Below are positions 54,242 to 63,069 of a stretch of 64,000 nucleotides of DNA, in pieces. Within the stretch, counting starts at the first letter, position 1; each line of letters begins with the position of its first letter. Under the pieces are notes generated by a model. The model was not told where the DNA came from. It saw only the letters and a program-made list of their open reading frames with translations, and ran no database searches. The translations under genes were made by a program, and so were the position numbers. The DNA is from CAVYUC01 sp963771595 (GTDB taxonomy: Bacteria; Bacteroidota; Bacteroidia; Bacteroidales; Prolixibacteraceae), in the NCBI GenBank assembly GCA_963771595.1, contig CAVYUC010000014.1, forward strand, positions 124,001-188,000. The letters run 5' to 3'.

Positions 54242-55369
54242 TTGAAAAATACGAAGTATTTAATGGGAGATCGGCACGCTACCTGGCTCGAACTCTTTTT
54301 TGATTTAATCTTTGTGGTGGCTTTAGGAAAGGTGACACATTTGTTGGCTATCACGCACAACGGTCAATTTGATAGTAACACGTTTTTGACGTTTACCATA
54401 CTATTTTTCCCTTTTTGGTGGATTTGGATGCTGCATACTTCGTTTTCCAACAGGTTCGACAACGACAATCGTTTTCACCGGATTTTTACGCTACTCTTAA
54501 TGTTTCTCCTCATTATTTTATCAACCACTCTCAATTCCGGAATAGAAAATAATTATACATTTTTTTTACTGTTCTATGCTTTAGCCAAAATCATTGTTAC
54601 AGGTTTATATGCAAAAGATATTCAAAAGGCAGAAAGGCTGCCGGCTAACAAAAGAATTATTGGGGCTTTGATAATCGGAACTTTTATAGCTGCCGGCGGC
54701 GCATTTTTTACTTACCAAATAGCTGCTATATTGTTAAGCATTAGCATTCTTTTCGAAATCATTGTTATTCAGACTACGCTCCATTCCGGAACTTCAACTA
54801 AACCAGTTGATAAAGAACATTTGGTAGAACGTATAGGTTTATTAGCAATTCTTTTCTTAGGCGAGTCCATAATTTCTTTATCGTATAGCCTGACTAACGT
54901 TGACTGGACAATCCTGACTATTACAACAGGTATCACAGGCTTTTTAATAATAGCCATGATATGGTGGATTTATTTTGGCTCGCTGGATTTACTAATTCAT
55001 AGTAAAAGAGATAAATATGGCACGGGCATTATTTACTCTCAGCTTTTAGTTTATATGTCTTTTGCCATACTTGCAAATACGATTAGACATGCTATACTGG
55101 ACGATTTAAACTTGTTTGATTTCAGAATTATGGCAATTTCGGGATTGGTACTTCTATACGTTGGAAAACAAACGGCTTACGCAATAAATTTCCCAAAACA
55201 AAGAAAATACAGTATCATAAATACCTCTGTAGTGCTATCTATCGCTGCACTATCTTTATTTTTAACCAAAACACAATATATACTTTTGGGGATGGCTCTT
55301 TCATTTGCAGTTTACATTTTACTCAATTATAAAACACAGATGAAATTATACGGCAAAGTCAATTTTTGA
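54242..55369 (+). CDS. Low-temperature-requirement A (LtrA) family membrane protein
   Basis: 375 residues with about eleven membrane helices. The family mark is near the N-terminus: HATWLELFFDLIFVVALGKV, followed by FFPFWWIWMLHTSFSNRFD and later LLAILFLGESIISLSYSL. The function of LtrA proteins is unsettled. The longest frame begins with TTG at 54242; the ATG at 54263 (residue 8) is also possible and closer to the conserved region. The 160 bp before it contain no gene. Confidence 0.88.
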   Translation: MKNTKYLMGDRHATWLELFFDLIFVVALGKVTHLLAITHNGQFDSNTFLTFTILFFPFWWIWMLHTSFSNRFDNDNRFHRIFTLLLMFLLIILSTTLNSGIENNYTFFLLFYALAKIIVTGLYAKDIQKAERLPANKRIIGALIIGTFIAAGGAFFTYQIAAILLSISILFEIIVIQTTLHSGTSTKPVDKEHLVERIGLLAILFLGESIISLSYSLTNVDWTILTITTGITGFLIIAMIWWIYFGSLDLLIHSKRDKYGTGIIYSQLLVYMSFAILANTIRHAILDDLNLFDFRIMAISGLVLLYVGKQTAYAINFPKQRKYSIINTSVVLSIAALSLFLTKTQYILLGMALSFAVYILLNYKTQMKLYGKVNF

Positions 55370-55440
55370 ATGTTTATTTGATACCATAACTGAATTTTTG
55401 TTCGGATAATCCACCGTGAGGCCTCATAAAAAATGAATAA

Positions 55441-55478
55441 TCGATTGGAATATTACCCGGTTTCCGGAGTGGGAGTAA
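55441..55478 (+). pseudogene. Remnant of an aldo/keto reductase 3' end
   Basis: 38 bp match the last 38 bp of the reductase gene (50425-50462) at 34 positions and still encode RFPEWE and a stop. After the stop the similarity continues with the CACAGAG and TTTTTTGTTTTTA words for about another 120 bp. Everything upstream of 55441 is unrelated, so this is the tail of a second, lost copy. Confidence 0.8.
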
Positions 55479-55989
55479 ACGAAAAAGATTTTACCACATA
55501 AAACACAGACCTGCATGATGGCAGGCAGGGGAGTCGCAGAGTTACACAGAGATTTGCGTCTTTTTTGTTTTTAAGAGCAAAACCCACATCGGAGCGTTTG
55601 TCCATTAAATAAAATATTCCGCTTTCTTTCCCCATTTAGGGGAAAAGCCTGCGTAAGGCAAGTGGGCCGGAAGGCAAAGGGGTACAAAGGGGGACGAGGC
55701 TCGATTTACCGGGCCGGAGGGGGTAATCTATCCGCATGAATCAAAATGTCTGTTAAAAACTGTTGATACTTTTTATCAACAATCCGTTGCAAACCAAAAA
55801 GAAAGGGGGTATTTTTAGGTTTGTATTTTTCAACCTAAAAAGATGACCGGAAACGCAACGAAATGAACATCAGAAATATAAAAAACAAAAGGTGTACAAG
55901 CATCCGGTATTGTGGTGTATTGTAAACATTATATAAACTAGTTATCTCTTATTAAAAATTCAGGGCGTGCATATAAAAAATTTGAATCA
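55479..55989. other. Intergenic region with repeats and a hairpin before the defence-type gene
   Basis: First part: CACAGAG-type repeats shared with 50463-50580. Middle: G-rich hairpin words (CCCCATTTAGGGG, GGGCCGGAAGG) similar to those in the ATPase junction at 42815-42925. Then TTTTTAGGTT (55812-55821) and AACCTAAAAA (55832-55841) form a perfect 10-bp stem with a 10-nt loop. No gene; composition becomes very AT-rich towards 55990. Confidence 0.55.
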
Positions 55990-58941
55990 ATGAACGAAGA
56001 AGACATAAAAATCAAATCAACGTTGCCCTATTTAAAAGACCTAGGCTTTGATCTTTCCGAGATTTCATTTGAAGACTCATTTACCATTAGACTAGGACAC
56101 AAAAAAGAAACAATTCGTGGCTTCTCTGATATTCTTTGTAAAAGAAATGGAGATAATTTATTCATTATTGAAATAAAGAGAAATTCCCATATAATTAACG
56201 ATGAAGATATCAAACAAGGAACCTCATACGCAAAAGCTCTTGAAGATAATATTGCACCATTTACAATTATAACGAATGGAAAGACTAAAAAAATTTATGA
56301 TTCAATAACGAGGAAAGAATTAACAGGAACTAAGATCACAGGACAGTCTGCATTTTGGAAAAATGGCTGTACGCTATCAACAGATGAGGAGGAAAAAATA
56401 AGATTTGAAGCACTAATGAATTTTATTTCATTCTCTTCAGAAAACTTAAAATTATTCTGCGAAAAAGAAGTTCAAGATAGAATGGGGCCAATTGTTGGAA
56501 ACATTGATAACCCGTATTCCAAATTTGTCAAAGAACTCTATCACCCAAGAACTGACTTACAATCAATGTTTGATAAGTTCATTAATTCAGACTCAAAAGT
56601 TTTTGGCATAGTTGGTTCTGCAGGTGTTGGTAAAACGAATGTGATGTGCTCATTAGCTCTTCGATATCTAAACGATGAATTTGTTTTCTTTTATAATGCC
56701 ACTATAATTGACAAATTACCTTTGGAGGAAATTGCTTATGACCTAAACCTCGCATTTTCCAGTAAAAAAGAAAGTGACATTGTACTAAAAAAGTTGAATG
56801 AATTAGGCCGGTACATTGATAAAAACATTCTAATATTCATTGATGCGATAGATGAGCATATTGAGCCAAAAATAGCTCTTGAATTAAGCGACATGGCTCT
56901 TGCAGCTAGAAACCTAGATAAAATAAAAATATGCATTAGCTGTAAATCAAACATTTGGAAAGATGTTTTAATCCGGAATAATACGCCCACTCATTTATTT
57001 GAAGAGTTATGTAAATTTCACGACAGAATTGAGAGTTTAGATAATAACCCCGGATTTTTATTGACTGATTTTAATAAGGAGGAGCTAAAAGATATAATTC
57101 CTCTATATAAAAAGGCTTTTGGTTTTAAAGGAGAAATTTCAGAATCATTATTGAAGGAACTAAAAAATGGTTTTTTCTTAAGAATATTTAGCGAAGTATA
57201 TAGTCAAGAAGATATTCCTGAAGCAATTAACGATAAGGAACTAATTAAAAAATACATCGATCAATCTCTCCAAAGTGCAAATGTTGAACCAATAGTAGGA
57301 TATAGAATTCTCTCAGAAATTGGTAAGATATTAATAAAACAAACATACAAATTTTGGGAAGCACATAAAGATGAAGGGCTGGAAGTAAATACTTTACTTA
57401 AAAAATTAAATTATTCGCTTGATGCAACCCTCCCTGAGTATTTATTTGCCAGGAATATTCTTATTAAATCCGGCACTAAAGATTCTTATAGCATTTCTTT
57501 TTATTATTCTAAAATTCGTGATTATATAATATGTTTTCATTCATATCAATTGAATAAATTGAACGATACCCAATTTTTTGAAACGCTTGAGGATTTCTAC
57601 CAGAATTATATCGGTCAAAGTGCAATCGATTTTTATATCGAAAATGCAAACACTTCACACCAGAATGCTTTTATAAAATTCAAAACAGACAAAGCTCTTA
57701 AATATGTAGAAGGTTACAATAAATATCTAAATCAACACTTTAATCGAATTAAAGAGAGATTTAATCCGAACACTAAAAGTGACATAGGAATATTTTTACC
57801 AAAAGATATTATAAAAAAAGACGGTTATGCCCTTTTCCCTTTGGAGAACCAATCGTCCAATAAAGTTCAATACGAATATTTTGATGAGCCACATTTAACA
57901 AAATTATTTTTCCAGAGAGGAGTTCAATCCTTTTCCTATAGTAATAATTCATTGATGGTAGCTGACCAAAGTAAGATTATTGAAAGAAATATATTCAAGC
58001 AGCTTAAAAAAATAATTGAGAAAGGGAAACTTAGTGCATATAGTTCTGATATTCTTTTAATTGAGCAAGTTTCAACAATACTTTACTATTATTCTGATAA
58101 ACTAGGTTATGATATAAAAATAACTGATTACTACCTTCCTAGGTTTAATTTAATTTATCCCATCGATTTGGAAGATTTAAGAGATAGAGTTTATAAATTC
58201 AGGGCTACTCATTTTTATAAAAGTAAAAAAGTACACCCAAGTCAAATCAACAGAATGGCTGAGGAAGCTCTACAAGAAAATCTTGATATACCAAGCTTAA
58301 ATGTATTTGGAGACTTTCCTCCTTTTGAAGAATTATATAAAAATGTGAATACTCTTTTGAAAAATGGATATAGCATTATCGAGAAGCATCACTTACCAAA
58401 TCCAAATATTCCTGTTAATAATGCAAAAGATTTCTACAAGCAAGGGAAAAAGGGAGATCGCCGTCATATCAGATGTTATCAGTATAGTGAACAGCAAGCC
58501 GAATTATACATAAAACAATTTTTTGCTCTTATTGATACATGTTATAAAGAGTTTATTGAATATTGTTTTCCAACATTGAAAAATGAGCTCCCGTTCTTTA
58601 ATACCTTACCACATGATTACTTTTTTTATATCAGAAACATTAATGACCTCAAACAGGGAATGTTCAGTTATAGAACTTCTCCTACAGAAAAAACAGAAGT
58701 AACTATTAGGGAATACACCTCACATAAAAATGCTTTTGAAAAAGACGGATTATCCTTTTTGAAGGGATTTTTGCTGGATCAGATTCTACATAATGATTAT
58801 CACAATGAGTTTAAGATAATCGAAAATATTAATGCTCCTAAAGTCGATGAATTTTGTGTACTAAGAAATTGGATTAATCGTTTGCTTAAAGAAGATATGG
58901 AAAAAATTTTCAAAGAAGATTATGAGTATTTAAATATATGA
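55990..58941 (+). CDS. Restriction-nuclease-like and STAND-type NTPase fusion, putative phage-defence protein
   Basis: 983 residues. Residues 1-130 look like the N-terminal nuclease domain of type I restriction HsdR/PD-(D/E)xK enzymes: GFSDILCKRNGDNLFIIEIKR puts the catalytic set at Asp47, Glu61 and Lys63. After a linker comes a P-loop NTPase: Walker A GIVGSAGVGKTN at 207-217 and Walker B ILIFIDAIDEH at 280-290, in NACHT/STAND style. The remaining 650 residues are helical and match nothing I know; they may sense a phage product. The gene is clearly AT-richer than its surroundings, has no methylase or partner next to it, and lies in an accessory region, all pointing to horizontal transfer. The defence role is inference. 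Confidence 0.7.
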   Translation: MNEEDIKIKSTLPYLKDLGFDLSEISFEDSFTIRLGHKKETIRGFSDILCKRNGDNLFIIEIKRNSHIINDEDIKQGTSYAKALEDNIAPFTIITNGKTKKIYDSITRKELTGTKITGQSAFWKNGCTLSTDEEEKIRFEALMNFISFSSENLKLFCEKEVQDRMGPIVGNIDNPYSKFVKELYHPRTDLQSMFDKFINSDSKVFGIVGSAGVGKTNVMCSLALRYLNDEFVFFYNATIIDKLPLEEIAYDLNLAFSSKKESDIVLKKLNELGRYIDKNILIFIDAIDEHIEPKIALELSDMALAARNLDKIKICISCKSNIWKDVLIRNNTPTHLFEELCKFHDRIESLDNNPGFLLTDFNKEELKDIIPLYKKAFGFKGEISESLLKELKNGFFLRIFSEVYSQEDIPEAINDKELIKKYIDQSLQSANVEPIVGYRILSEIGKILIKQTYKFWEAHKDEGLEVNTLLKKLNYSLDATLPEYLFARNILIKSGTKDSYSISFYYSKIRDYIICFHSYQLNKLNDTQFFETLEDFYQNYIGQSAIDFYIENANTSHQNAFIKFKTDKALKYVEGYNKYLNQHFNRIKERFNPNTKSDIGIFLPKDIIKKDGYALFPLENQSSNKVQYEYFDEPHLTKLFFQRGVQSFSYSNNSLMVADQSKIIERNIFKQLKKIIEKGKLSAYSSDILLIEQVSTILYYYSDKLGYDIKITDYYLPRFNLIYPIDLEDLRDRVYKFRATHFYKSKKVHPSQINRMAEEALQENLDIPSLNVFGDFPPFEELYKNVNTLLKNGYSIIEKHHLPNPNIPVNNAKDFYKQGKKGDRRHIRCYQYSEQQAELYIKQFFALIDTCYKEFIEYCFPTLKNELPFFNTLPHDYFFYIRNINDLKQGMFSYRTSPTEKTEVTIREYTSHKNAFEKDGLSFLKGFLLDQILHNDYHNEFKIIENINAPKVDEFCVLRNWINRLLKEDMEKIFKEDYEYLNI

Positions 58942-58945
58942 AGCC

Positions 58946-58980
58946 CCGCTATCGCACGATTTTATCGTGTGATATTAGCG
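58946..58980. repeat. Hairpin after the nuclease-NTPase gene
   Basis: CGCTATCGCACGAT and ATCGTGTGATATTAGCG form an imperfect stem around a TTT loop, five bases after the TGA. No T-run follows, so it may protect or process the transcript end more than terminate it. Confidence 0.55.
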
Positions 58981-59292
58981 CCGAAAGACAATTCCTTTGT
59001 TCCAAAGCTTTCGGAAACATTGCCGAAGAACAATTCCTTAGGTCTGAAGCCTCCGGAGACGTCACTAAAGGATAATTCTCTTTGGAATATTGTAATTCCC
59101 TATGGAAGCAAAACAATCCCTTAAAGAATAGCTATAATTCTTTGCCGCAGAAAGACAATTCCTTAGTTCAGAGGCCTTCAGAAACGTTGCCGAAAGACAA
59201 TTCCCTTTGGAATTATCGTAATTCCCTGTGGAATCAAAACAATTCCTTAAGGAATATTGGTTCTTTGTCGCCGAAAGATGCTTCCGTATTCC
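58979..59292. repeat. Compound repeat array of two unit types
   Basis: Unit R (42-45 bp, GCCGAAAGACAATTCCTT ... GAAACGTT) occurs at about 58979-59021, 59022-59065 and 59144-59188, with a partial copy at 59270-59292. Unit S (about 80 bp, TTTGGAATATTGTAATTCCC ... AACAATTCCTTAAGGAAT) occurs at about 59066-59143 and 59189-59268. Order R R S R S r. AATTCC/GGAATT palindromes are frequent. A short plus-strand frame (59082-59333) encodes repetitive peptides (NSLW, KDNSL) but has no family and is not called a gene. Confidence 0.75.
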
Positions 59293-59323
59293 AAAAAAAA
59301 GGATTCCGGCAAAGCCAGAATCC
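59293..59323 (-). terminator. Rho-independent terminator of the cold-shock gene
   Basis: GGATTCCGGC (59301-59310) pairs with GCCAGAATCC (59314-59323); on the minus strand the stem is followed by eight T residues (59300-59293). It lies 26 bp after the cold-shock stop. Confidence 0.88.
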
Positions 59324-59348
59324 TTTCCAATAGTATCGTATTACTAAA

Positions 59349-59540
59349 TTAAACGAGCTCAACGTTCACGGCATTCATGCCTTTTTGGCCCATTTTTTCG
59401 TTATAGTTTACTTTGTCGTTCTCGGTAATTTCATCAATCAAACCGGTGTGGTGAACAAAAATGTCTTCACCTGATTCGTTTGATGTGATAAAACCATAAC
59501 CTTTGTCGTTGTTAAAAAACTTTACTGTACCTTCAATCAT
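59349..59540 (-). CDS. CspA-family cold-shock protein
   Basis: 63 residues: GTVKFFNNDKGYGFITSNES is RNP1 with its aromatic residues and DIFVHHTGL is RNP2; together they form the nucleic-acid-binding face of the five-stranded barrel. It acts as an RNA chaperone. It begins 48 bp after the helicase stop on the same strand and ends in a strong terminator, so the two genes share a message. Normal length. Confidence 0.95.
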   Translation of the reverse strand: MIEGTVKFFNNDKGYGFITSNESGEDIFVHHTGLIDEITENDKVNYNEKMGQKGMNAVNVELV

Positions 59541-59588
59541 AATCGTAATCTTAAAAATTGTATTTATTAATATTTGCTTGTTTGTTAA

Positions 59589-60752
59589 CTAATTAACAAA
59601 CGTATAAGCCATTCCTTTTTTTCCGGCCCTGCCGGTTCTTCCAATCCGATGGATGTAGCTATCCATTGTTTGCGGAAGTTGATAGTTAATCACATGCGTT
59701 ACCCCATCCACATCGATGCCCCGGGCTGCCACATCGGTAGCTACTAAAACCTGCGTTTTACCCGACTTAAATAACCGAATAGCTTTTGTGCGGTAATTTT
59801 GTGATTTATTTCCATGTATTACATCGGTGTTGATACCCGCTTTGCGAAGCTGTTTACTTATTTTGTCCACATTCCGTTTTGTTTCGGCAAAAAGAATTAC
59901 CCTGTCAAAACCTTCGCCGCTCAGTAAATTACGAAGCACCTGGATTTTATTCTCATTTACCCCAACCCGGAGAATGTCCTGCTCAACCGTATCGGCGGCA
60001 CTATTAACATTGCTCACGTTTATTTTAACCGGGTTATGCACGAATTCACTAATCAGCTTTTGCTGCGATTTTTCGTAGGTGGCCGAGAACAACATGGTCT
60101 GCTTTCGGTTCTTCATCAGTGCAATAATTTTCTTAATGTCGATGATGAATCCCATATCAAGCATCCGGTCGAATTCATCGAGTACCAATATCGGTGTGTT
60201 GCCAAGGCGGAGTGCGCCTCTCGAGGTTAAATCGTTTAGCCGCCCCGGAGTACCAACAATCAGGTGGTTCTTTTTCCGCGCTTTGGAAATGTCGTTGTTA
60301 ACACTGGTTCCGCCAATAAAGCAGGCCGAAAACAGCCGGTGTCCGTGGGTTAACGATTTAAATTCATCTTCAACCTGCATGGCAAGCTCCCTGGTTGGAA
60401 CAACCACCAAACACGTGGTATCGTCGTTTGCCAACATTTTTTCAATTACAGGAATTAAAAAAGCCCCTGTTTTACCTGTCCCGGTAGCGGCAACGCCAAT
60501 CAGGTTACGGCCCGAAATCAACTCGTTTATCGATTTTTGTTGAATTTCGGTTGGTTCGACGTAGCCCTTGCGCTTAATATTGTTTTTTAAACTTTGGCTA
60601 AGCGGCATTTCACTAAAGTTTTGCTCGGCTATAAAAGGAGTTTCTTCAACGCTAACAGCCTGTTTTACCAGTAATGCTGGATTTATTGTAGAAACATTAT
60701 TCTTTCCTGAATAGCGTTTTTTTGTATTGTATTTATATCTCTTGTTATTCAT
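59589..60752 (-). CDS. DEAD-box RNA helicase (RhlE-like)
   Basis: 387 residues from the ATG at 60752. Motifs in order: Q motif (GYVEPTEIQQKSI), I (AATGTGKTGAF), Ia (PTRELAMQ), Ib (TPGR), II (VLDEFDR, with DEFD in place of DEAD), III (SAT), IV (VILFAETKRNV), V (ATDVAARGIDVDGV) and VI (HRIGRTGRAGKKG). It unwinds RNA in the cytoplasm, probably in cold-shock ribosome assembly or mRNA decay, given its CspA partner downstream. The C-terminus stops soon after motif VI (MAYTFVN), so no long basic tail is present. A leader of about 600 nt precedes it. Confidence 0.92.
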   Translation of the reverse strand: MNNKRYKYNTKKRYSGKNNVSTINPALLVKQAVSVEETPFIAEQNFSEMPLSQSLKNNIKRKGYVEPTEIQQKSINELISGRNLIGVAATGTGKTGAFLIPVIEKMLANDDTTCLVVVPTRELAMQVEDEFKSLTHGHRLFSACFIGGTSVNNDISKARKKNHLIVGTPGRLNDLTSRGALRLGNTPILVLDEFDRMLDMGFIIDIKKIIALMKNRKQTMLFSATYEKSQQKLISEFVHNPVKINVSNVNSAADTVEQDILRVGVNENKIQVLRNLLSGEGFDRVILFAETKRNVDKISKQLRKAGINTDVIHGNKSQNYRTKAIRLFKSGKTQVLVATDVAARGIDVDGVTHVINYQLPQTMDSYIHRIGRTGRAGKKGMAYTFVN

Positions 60753-61348
60753 GTGTTTATAATTTATGATTTTCAATGGTAACACATGGAACTCGCCATA
60801 TAAATACTTTTTTGTGTGTGAAAATTTTGCTCATGGCTCGTTTCATGTATTCTTTTATTTGTTGTCCGGTTGTCCCGGATTTTCTTTTGCTTATAATATA
60901 TTTTTGTGGAAAATGCTGTGGTAAGTAATCTTTACACCTTGTTGGATTGTGCTAACGGGCTGAACTGTGTCTGCGATTTATGAGTCCCCAAAACATGGTA
61001 ATGTCGATAAAACGTTTACTGAAGTATTCCGGCCGAATAAACTTATTCGACTATAATACAACCAGCGATTCAACAATTCATCGGATTTATAAATCCAACA
61101 ATTGTTTTTAATTCTGTTAACCTGCTTTAATACGATGGAAGAAAGGGAAACCTGAGATGGTAAGTGCGATATTTTTTTAATAATTCTAATAATTAATTTG
61201 ACAAATTTTCTTTCAAAGAAATAAGTAAAATGGATTCGTCTTCAGAAAATTATTAGGAACAATTAAACTTACAACGGATACGCTGTTTTGCCTTTTTTTA
61301 GCGGCAAACTTTTTTACTAAACCAATGAACTGCTGAATAAAAATCAGC
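60753..61348 (-). promoter_or_regulatory. Predicted long 5' leader of the helicase-csp transcript
   Basis: A consensus promoter at 61353-61383 points towards the helicase and no gene lies between, so a leader of about 596 nt is predicted. Long structured leaders are a known trait of cold-shock mRNAs such as cspA and deaD of enterobacteria. An 86-codon minus-strand frame (61213-61473) overlaps the promoter and resembles no family. A processed small RNA is an alternative. Confidence 0.5.
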
Positions 61349-61352
61349 GCTG

Positions 61353-61383
61353 CAAAGCTACACAAATAAAACCAACCACCAAA
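61353..61383 (-). promoter_or_regulatory. Full-consensus Bacteroidota promoter
   Basis: On the minus strand TTTG (61383-61380), 19 nt, then TAGCTTTG (61360-61353): a perfect match to TTTG-N19-TAnnTTTG. The start point should be near 61348. Confidence 0.75.
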
Positions 61384-61561
61384 TTGATTCGCTTTTCGCC
61401 AAAAACTGCTCCCGGAGCGAATCCTTTTAACGAAACTCCTCGCAGCAAGCTGACGATGTATCTCAGGAATCATACGAAAACGTCGGTTTTTTACAATTAA
61501 ATGGATTTGCTATGCGCTAATTTTGACTTTATAATTCAACAATTAATTAAAATTTATAGTC

Positions 61562-61954
61562 ATGAGCAAATCGGCAAAAAGCGTTTTTATCTATGGTATC
61601 TATTTAGCATTCAATGGTCTTATGCTTTTACTAGTCCCCAATTTATTAATTACTTCCCTGGGTATCGAACCTGCTACCGAAGTTTGGATAAGGCTCTCGG
61701 GAATATTACTTATGGCAATTGCCGTTTACTATTTCCTGGCAGCCAGGTACGAACTTATTGTGATAATGAAGGCAACGGCTTTTATTCGCTTTACCATCAT
61801 TTTTTTCTTTACTGCGTTTGTGCTGTTGGAATTCGTTTCACAGCGTATTTTAGTCATTTCTGTAATAGACTTTTTGGGAGGCTTATGGACTTACATCATG
61901 CTAAAGACGGAAGGTCATTTCAAACGTGAAACATTGAGGAGTTACCCAACCTAA
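61562..61954 (+). CDS. Small four-helix membrane protein of unknown function
   Basis: 130 residues with four predicted membrane helices: SVFIYGIYLAFNGLMLLLVP, WIRLSGILLMAIAVYYFLAA, FIRFTIIFFFTAFVLLEFV and ISVIDFLGGLWTYIML. I do not recognise a characterised family; the plan is like BphX-type or DoxX-neighbour small membrane proteins. The ATG at 61562 is preferred; an overlapping frame from 61501 is a shadow. The AraC-type regulator 80 bp downstream points the same way and may be co-transcribed. Confidence 0.75.
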   Translation: MSKSAKSVFIYGIYLAFNGLMLLLVPNLLITSLGIEPATEVWIRLSGILLMAIAVYYFLAARYELIVIMKATAFIRFTIIFFFTAFVLLEFVSQRILVISVIDFLGGLWTYIMLKTEGHFKRETLRSYPT

Positions 61955-62019
61955 GTATGATTTTAAAAGAGGCATGGGAAAGTAAATGAACCATTTGCAG
62001 TACTTCCGGTTTTACAAAT

Positions 62020-62035
62020 AAGACAAACTTGTCTT
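62020..62035. promoter_or_regulatory. Perfect palindrome before the AraC-type gene
   Basis: AAGACAAACTTGTCTT has 7-bp arms around AC and lies 16 bp before the ATG at 62052. It could be a regulator-binding site or a small hairpin in the leader. Function is not known. Confidence 0.4.
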
Positions 62036-62051
62036 GTATATTACATCAAAA

Positions 62052-62879
62052 ATGAATTTTTCTGTCCGTGAATATCAACCATCCGCTCCGTTAAAGCAAT
62101 TTGTGGATTGTTTCTGGGAAGGTACATTTAACCTGAACGGCAACGAAAATGTTTCATTCCGTATGGTACCGAATGCCTGCCTGGAGCTCATTATCCACCT
62201 GGATGATTTGCGGTGTAATTTCCCCGGACCAAAAAGCCTGATACAAACTCCCGATTACATGCTCATCGGGCTTTTCACCGAAACAGCCGAAGTGCACTTT
62301 ACCGGTACGGTGCCGGTCTTTACTATACGTTTTAAGCCGGAAGCGTTGTTCAGCCTGTTTTCGCTTAACGGCGCCGAAGTATTTGGCCGTTATGAAGATG
62401 TTACGCTGATGCCCGGCAATGATTTCAGTGACTTTTGTAATAGAATCAGGGGAAAAAACGACAGTTCAGAAATGATTGCATTCGCTGAACAATACCTGCT
62501 GAAAAAATTGAATGAACGAAAATCGAAATTGGATTATGTTGGCAGAGCAGCCGAGCTCATGCGGGAGCCGGGAGTGACCAACATCAAAGAAATTTCAAAC
62601 GAAGTCTGTATCAGTGAGCGCCAACTGGAACGGAAATTCAGGGAAATAATTGGAATCGGCCCGAAACATTACCTTCGTCTTACCCGGATAAACCGCGTTT
62701 TGAAAATTTTGGAACACGGACGTTCACTCAATCTGACAAGTGTTGCCTACCACTGCGGTTATTTCGACCAGGCACATTTTATCAAGGATTTCAAAAAGAT
62801 AACCGGCAAAAATCCTGCGCTTTTCTTCAAACAAAAACAACAGTTTGTTACGCTGCCGGGATCGTTAAATATTGGATAA
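62052..62879 (+). CDS. AraC-family transcriptional regulator (DUF6597 plus HTH_18)
   Basis: 275 residues from the ATG at 62052. N-terminal sensor of the DUF6597 type: REYQPSAPLKQFVDCFWEGT and RMVPNACLELIIHLDD. The C-terminal AraC DNA-binding domain has two helix-turn-helix units: VTNIKEISNEVCISERQLER and LTSVAYHCGYFDQAHFIKDF with KKITGKNPALFF. An in-frame TTG at 62034 lies inside the palindrome at 62020-62035 and is not used as the start. Ligand unknown; likely targets are the neighbouring genes. Confidence 0.92.
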   Translation: MNFSVREYQPSAPLKQFVDCFWEGTFNLNGNENVSFRMVPNACLELIIHLDDLRCNFPGPKSLIQTPDYMLIGLFTETAEVHFTGTVPVFTIRFKPEALFSLFSLNGAEVFGRYEDVTLMPGNDFSDFCNRIRGKNDSSEMIAFAEQYLLKKLNERKSKLDYVGRAAELMREPGVTNIKEISNEVCISERQLERKFREIIGIGPKHYLRLTRINRVLKILEHGRSLNLTSVAYHCGYFDQAHFIKDFKKITGKNPALFFKQKQQFVTLPGSLNIG

Positions 62880-63069
62880 GTTTTTTCCTGTTAAACTCTT
62901 GAATTTCGGTATAGTCCGGTCCGGGTTGCAAAGTCGAATCCGGTTAAGTTTGGTCCAATGTATCCTATTGACTGAGAAATGAACAAGAAGCTTGAAATTC
63001 CGTTAATGAACTGGTTGTCCGTTCATTTAAAAAGCAATCAACCACATAAATAAACAGAAAGGAAGGATT

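Noticed and set aside
58979..59292. CRISPR array
   Set aside because: Repeats are long, imperfect and of two kinds, with no unique spacers of constant length and no cas genes.
59082..59333. 83-codon repetitive reading frame in the array
   Set aside because: Encoded peptides only mirror the DNA repeats, the frame changes between repeat units and no family is recognisable.
61213..61473. 86-codon minus-strand frame before the helicase
   Set aside because: It spans the consensus promoter at 61353-61383, has no family match and no plausible start context.
61501..61929. Alternative 142-codon frame over the small membrane protein
   Set aside because: The other frame (61562-61954) gives four clean membrane helices; this one is its shadow.
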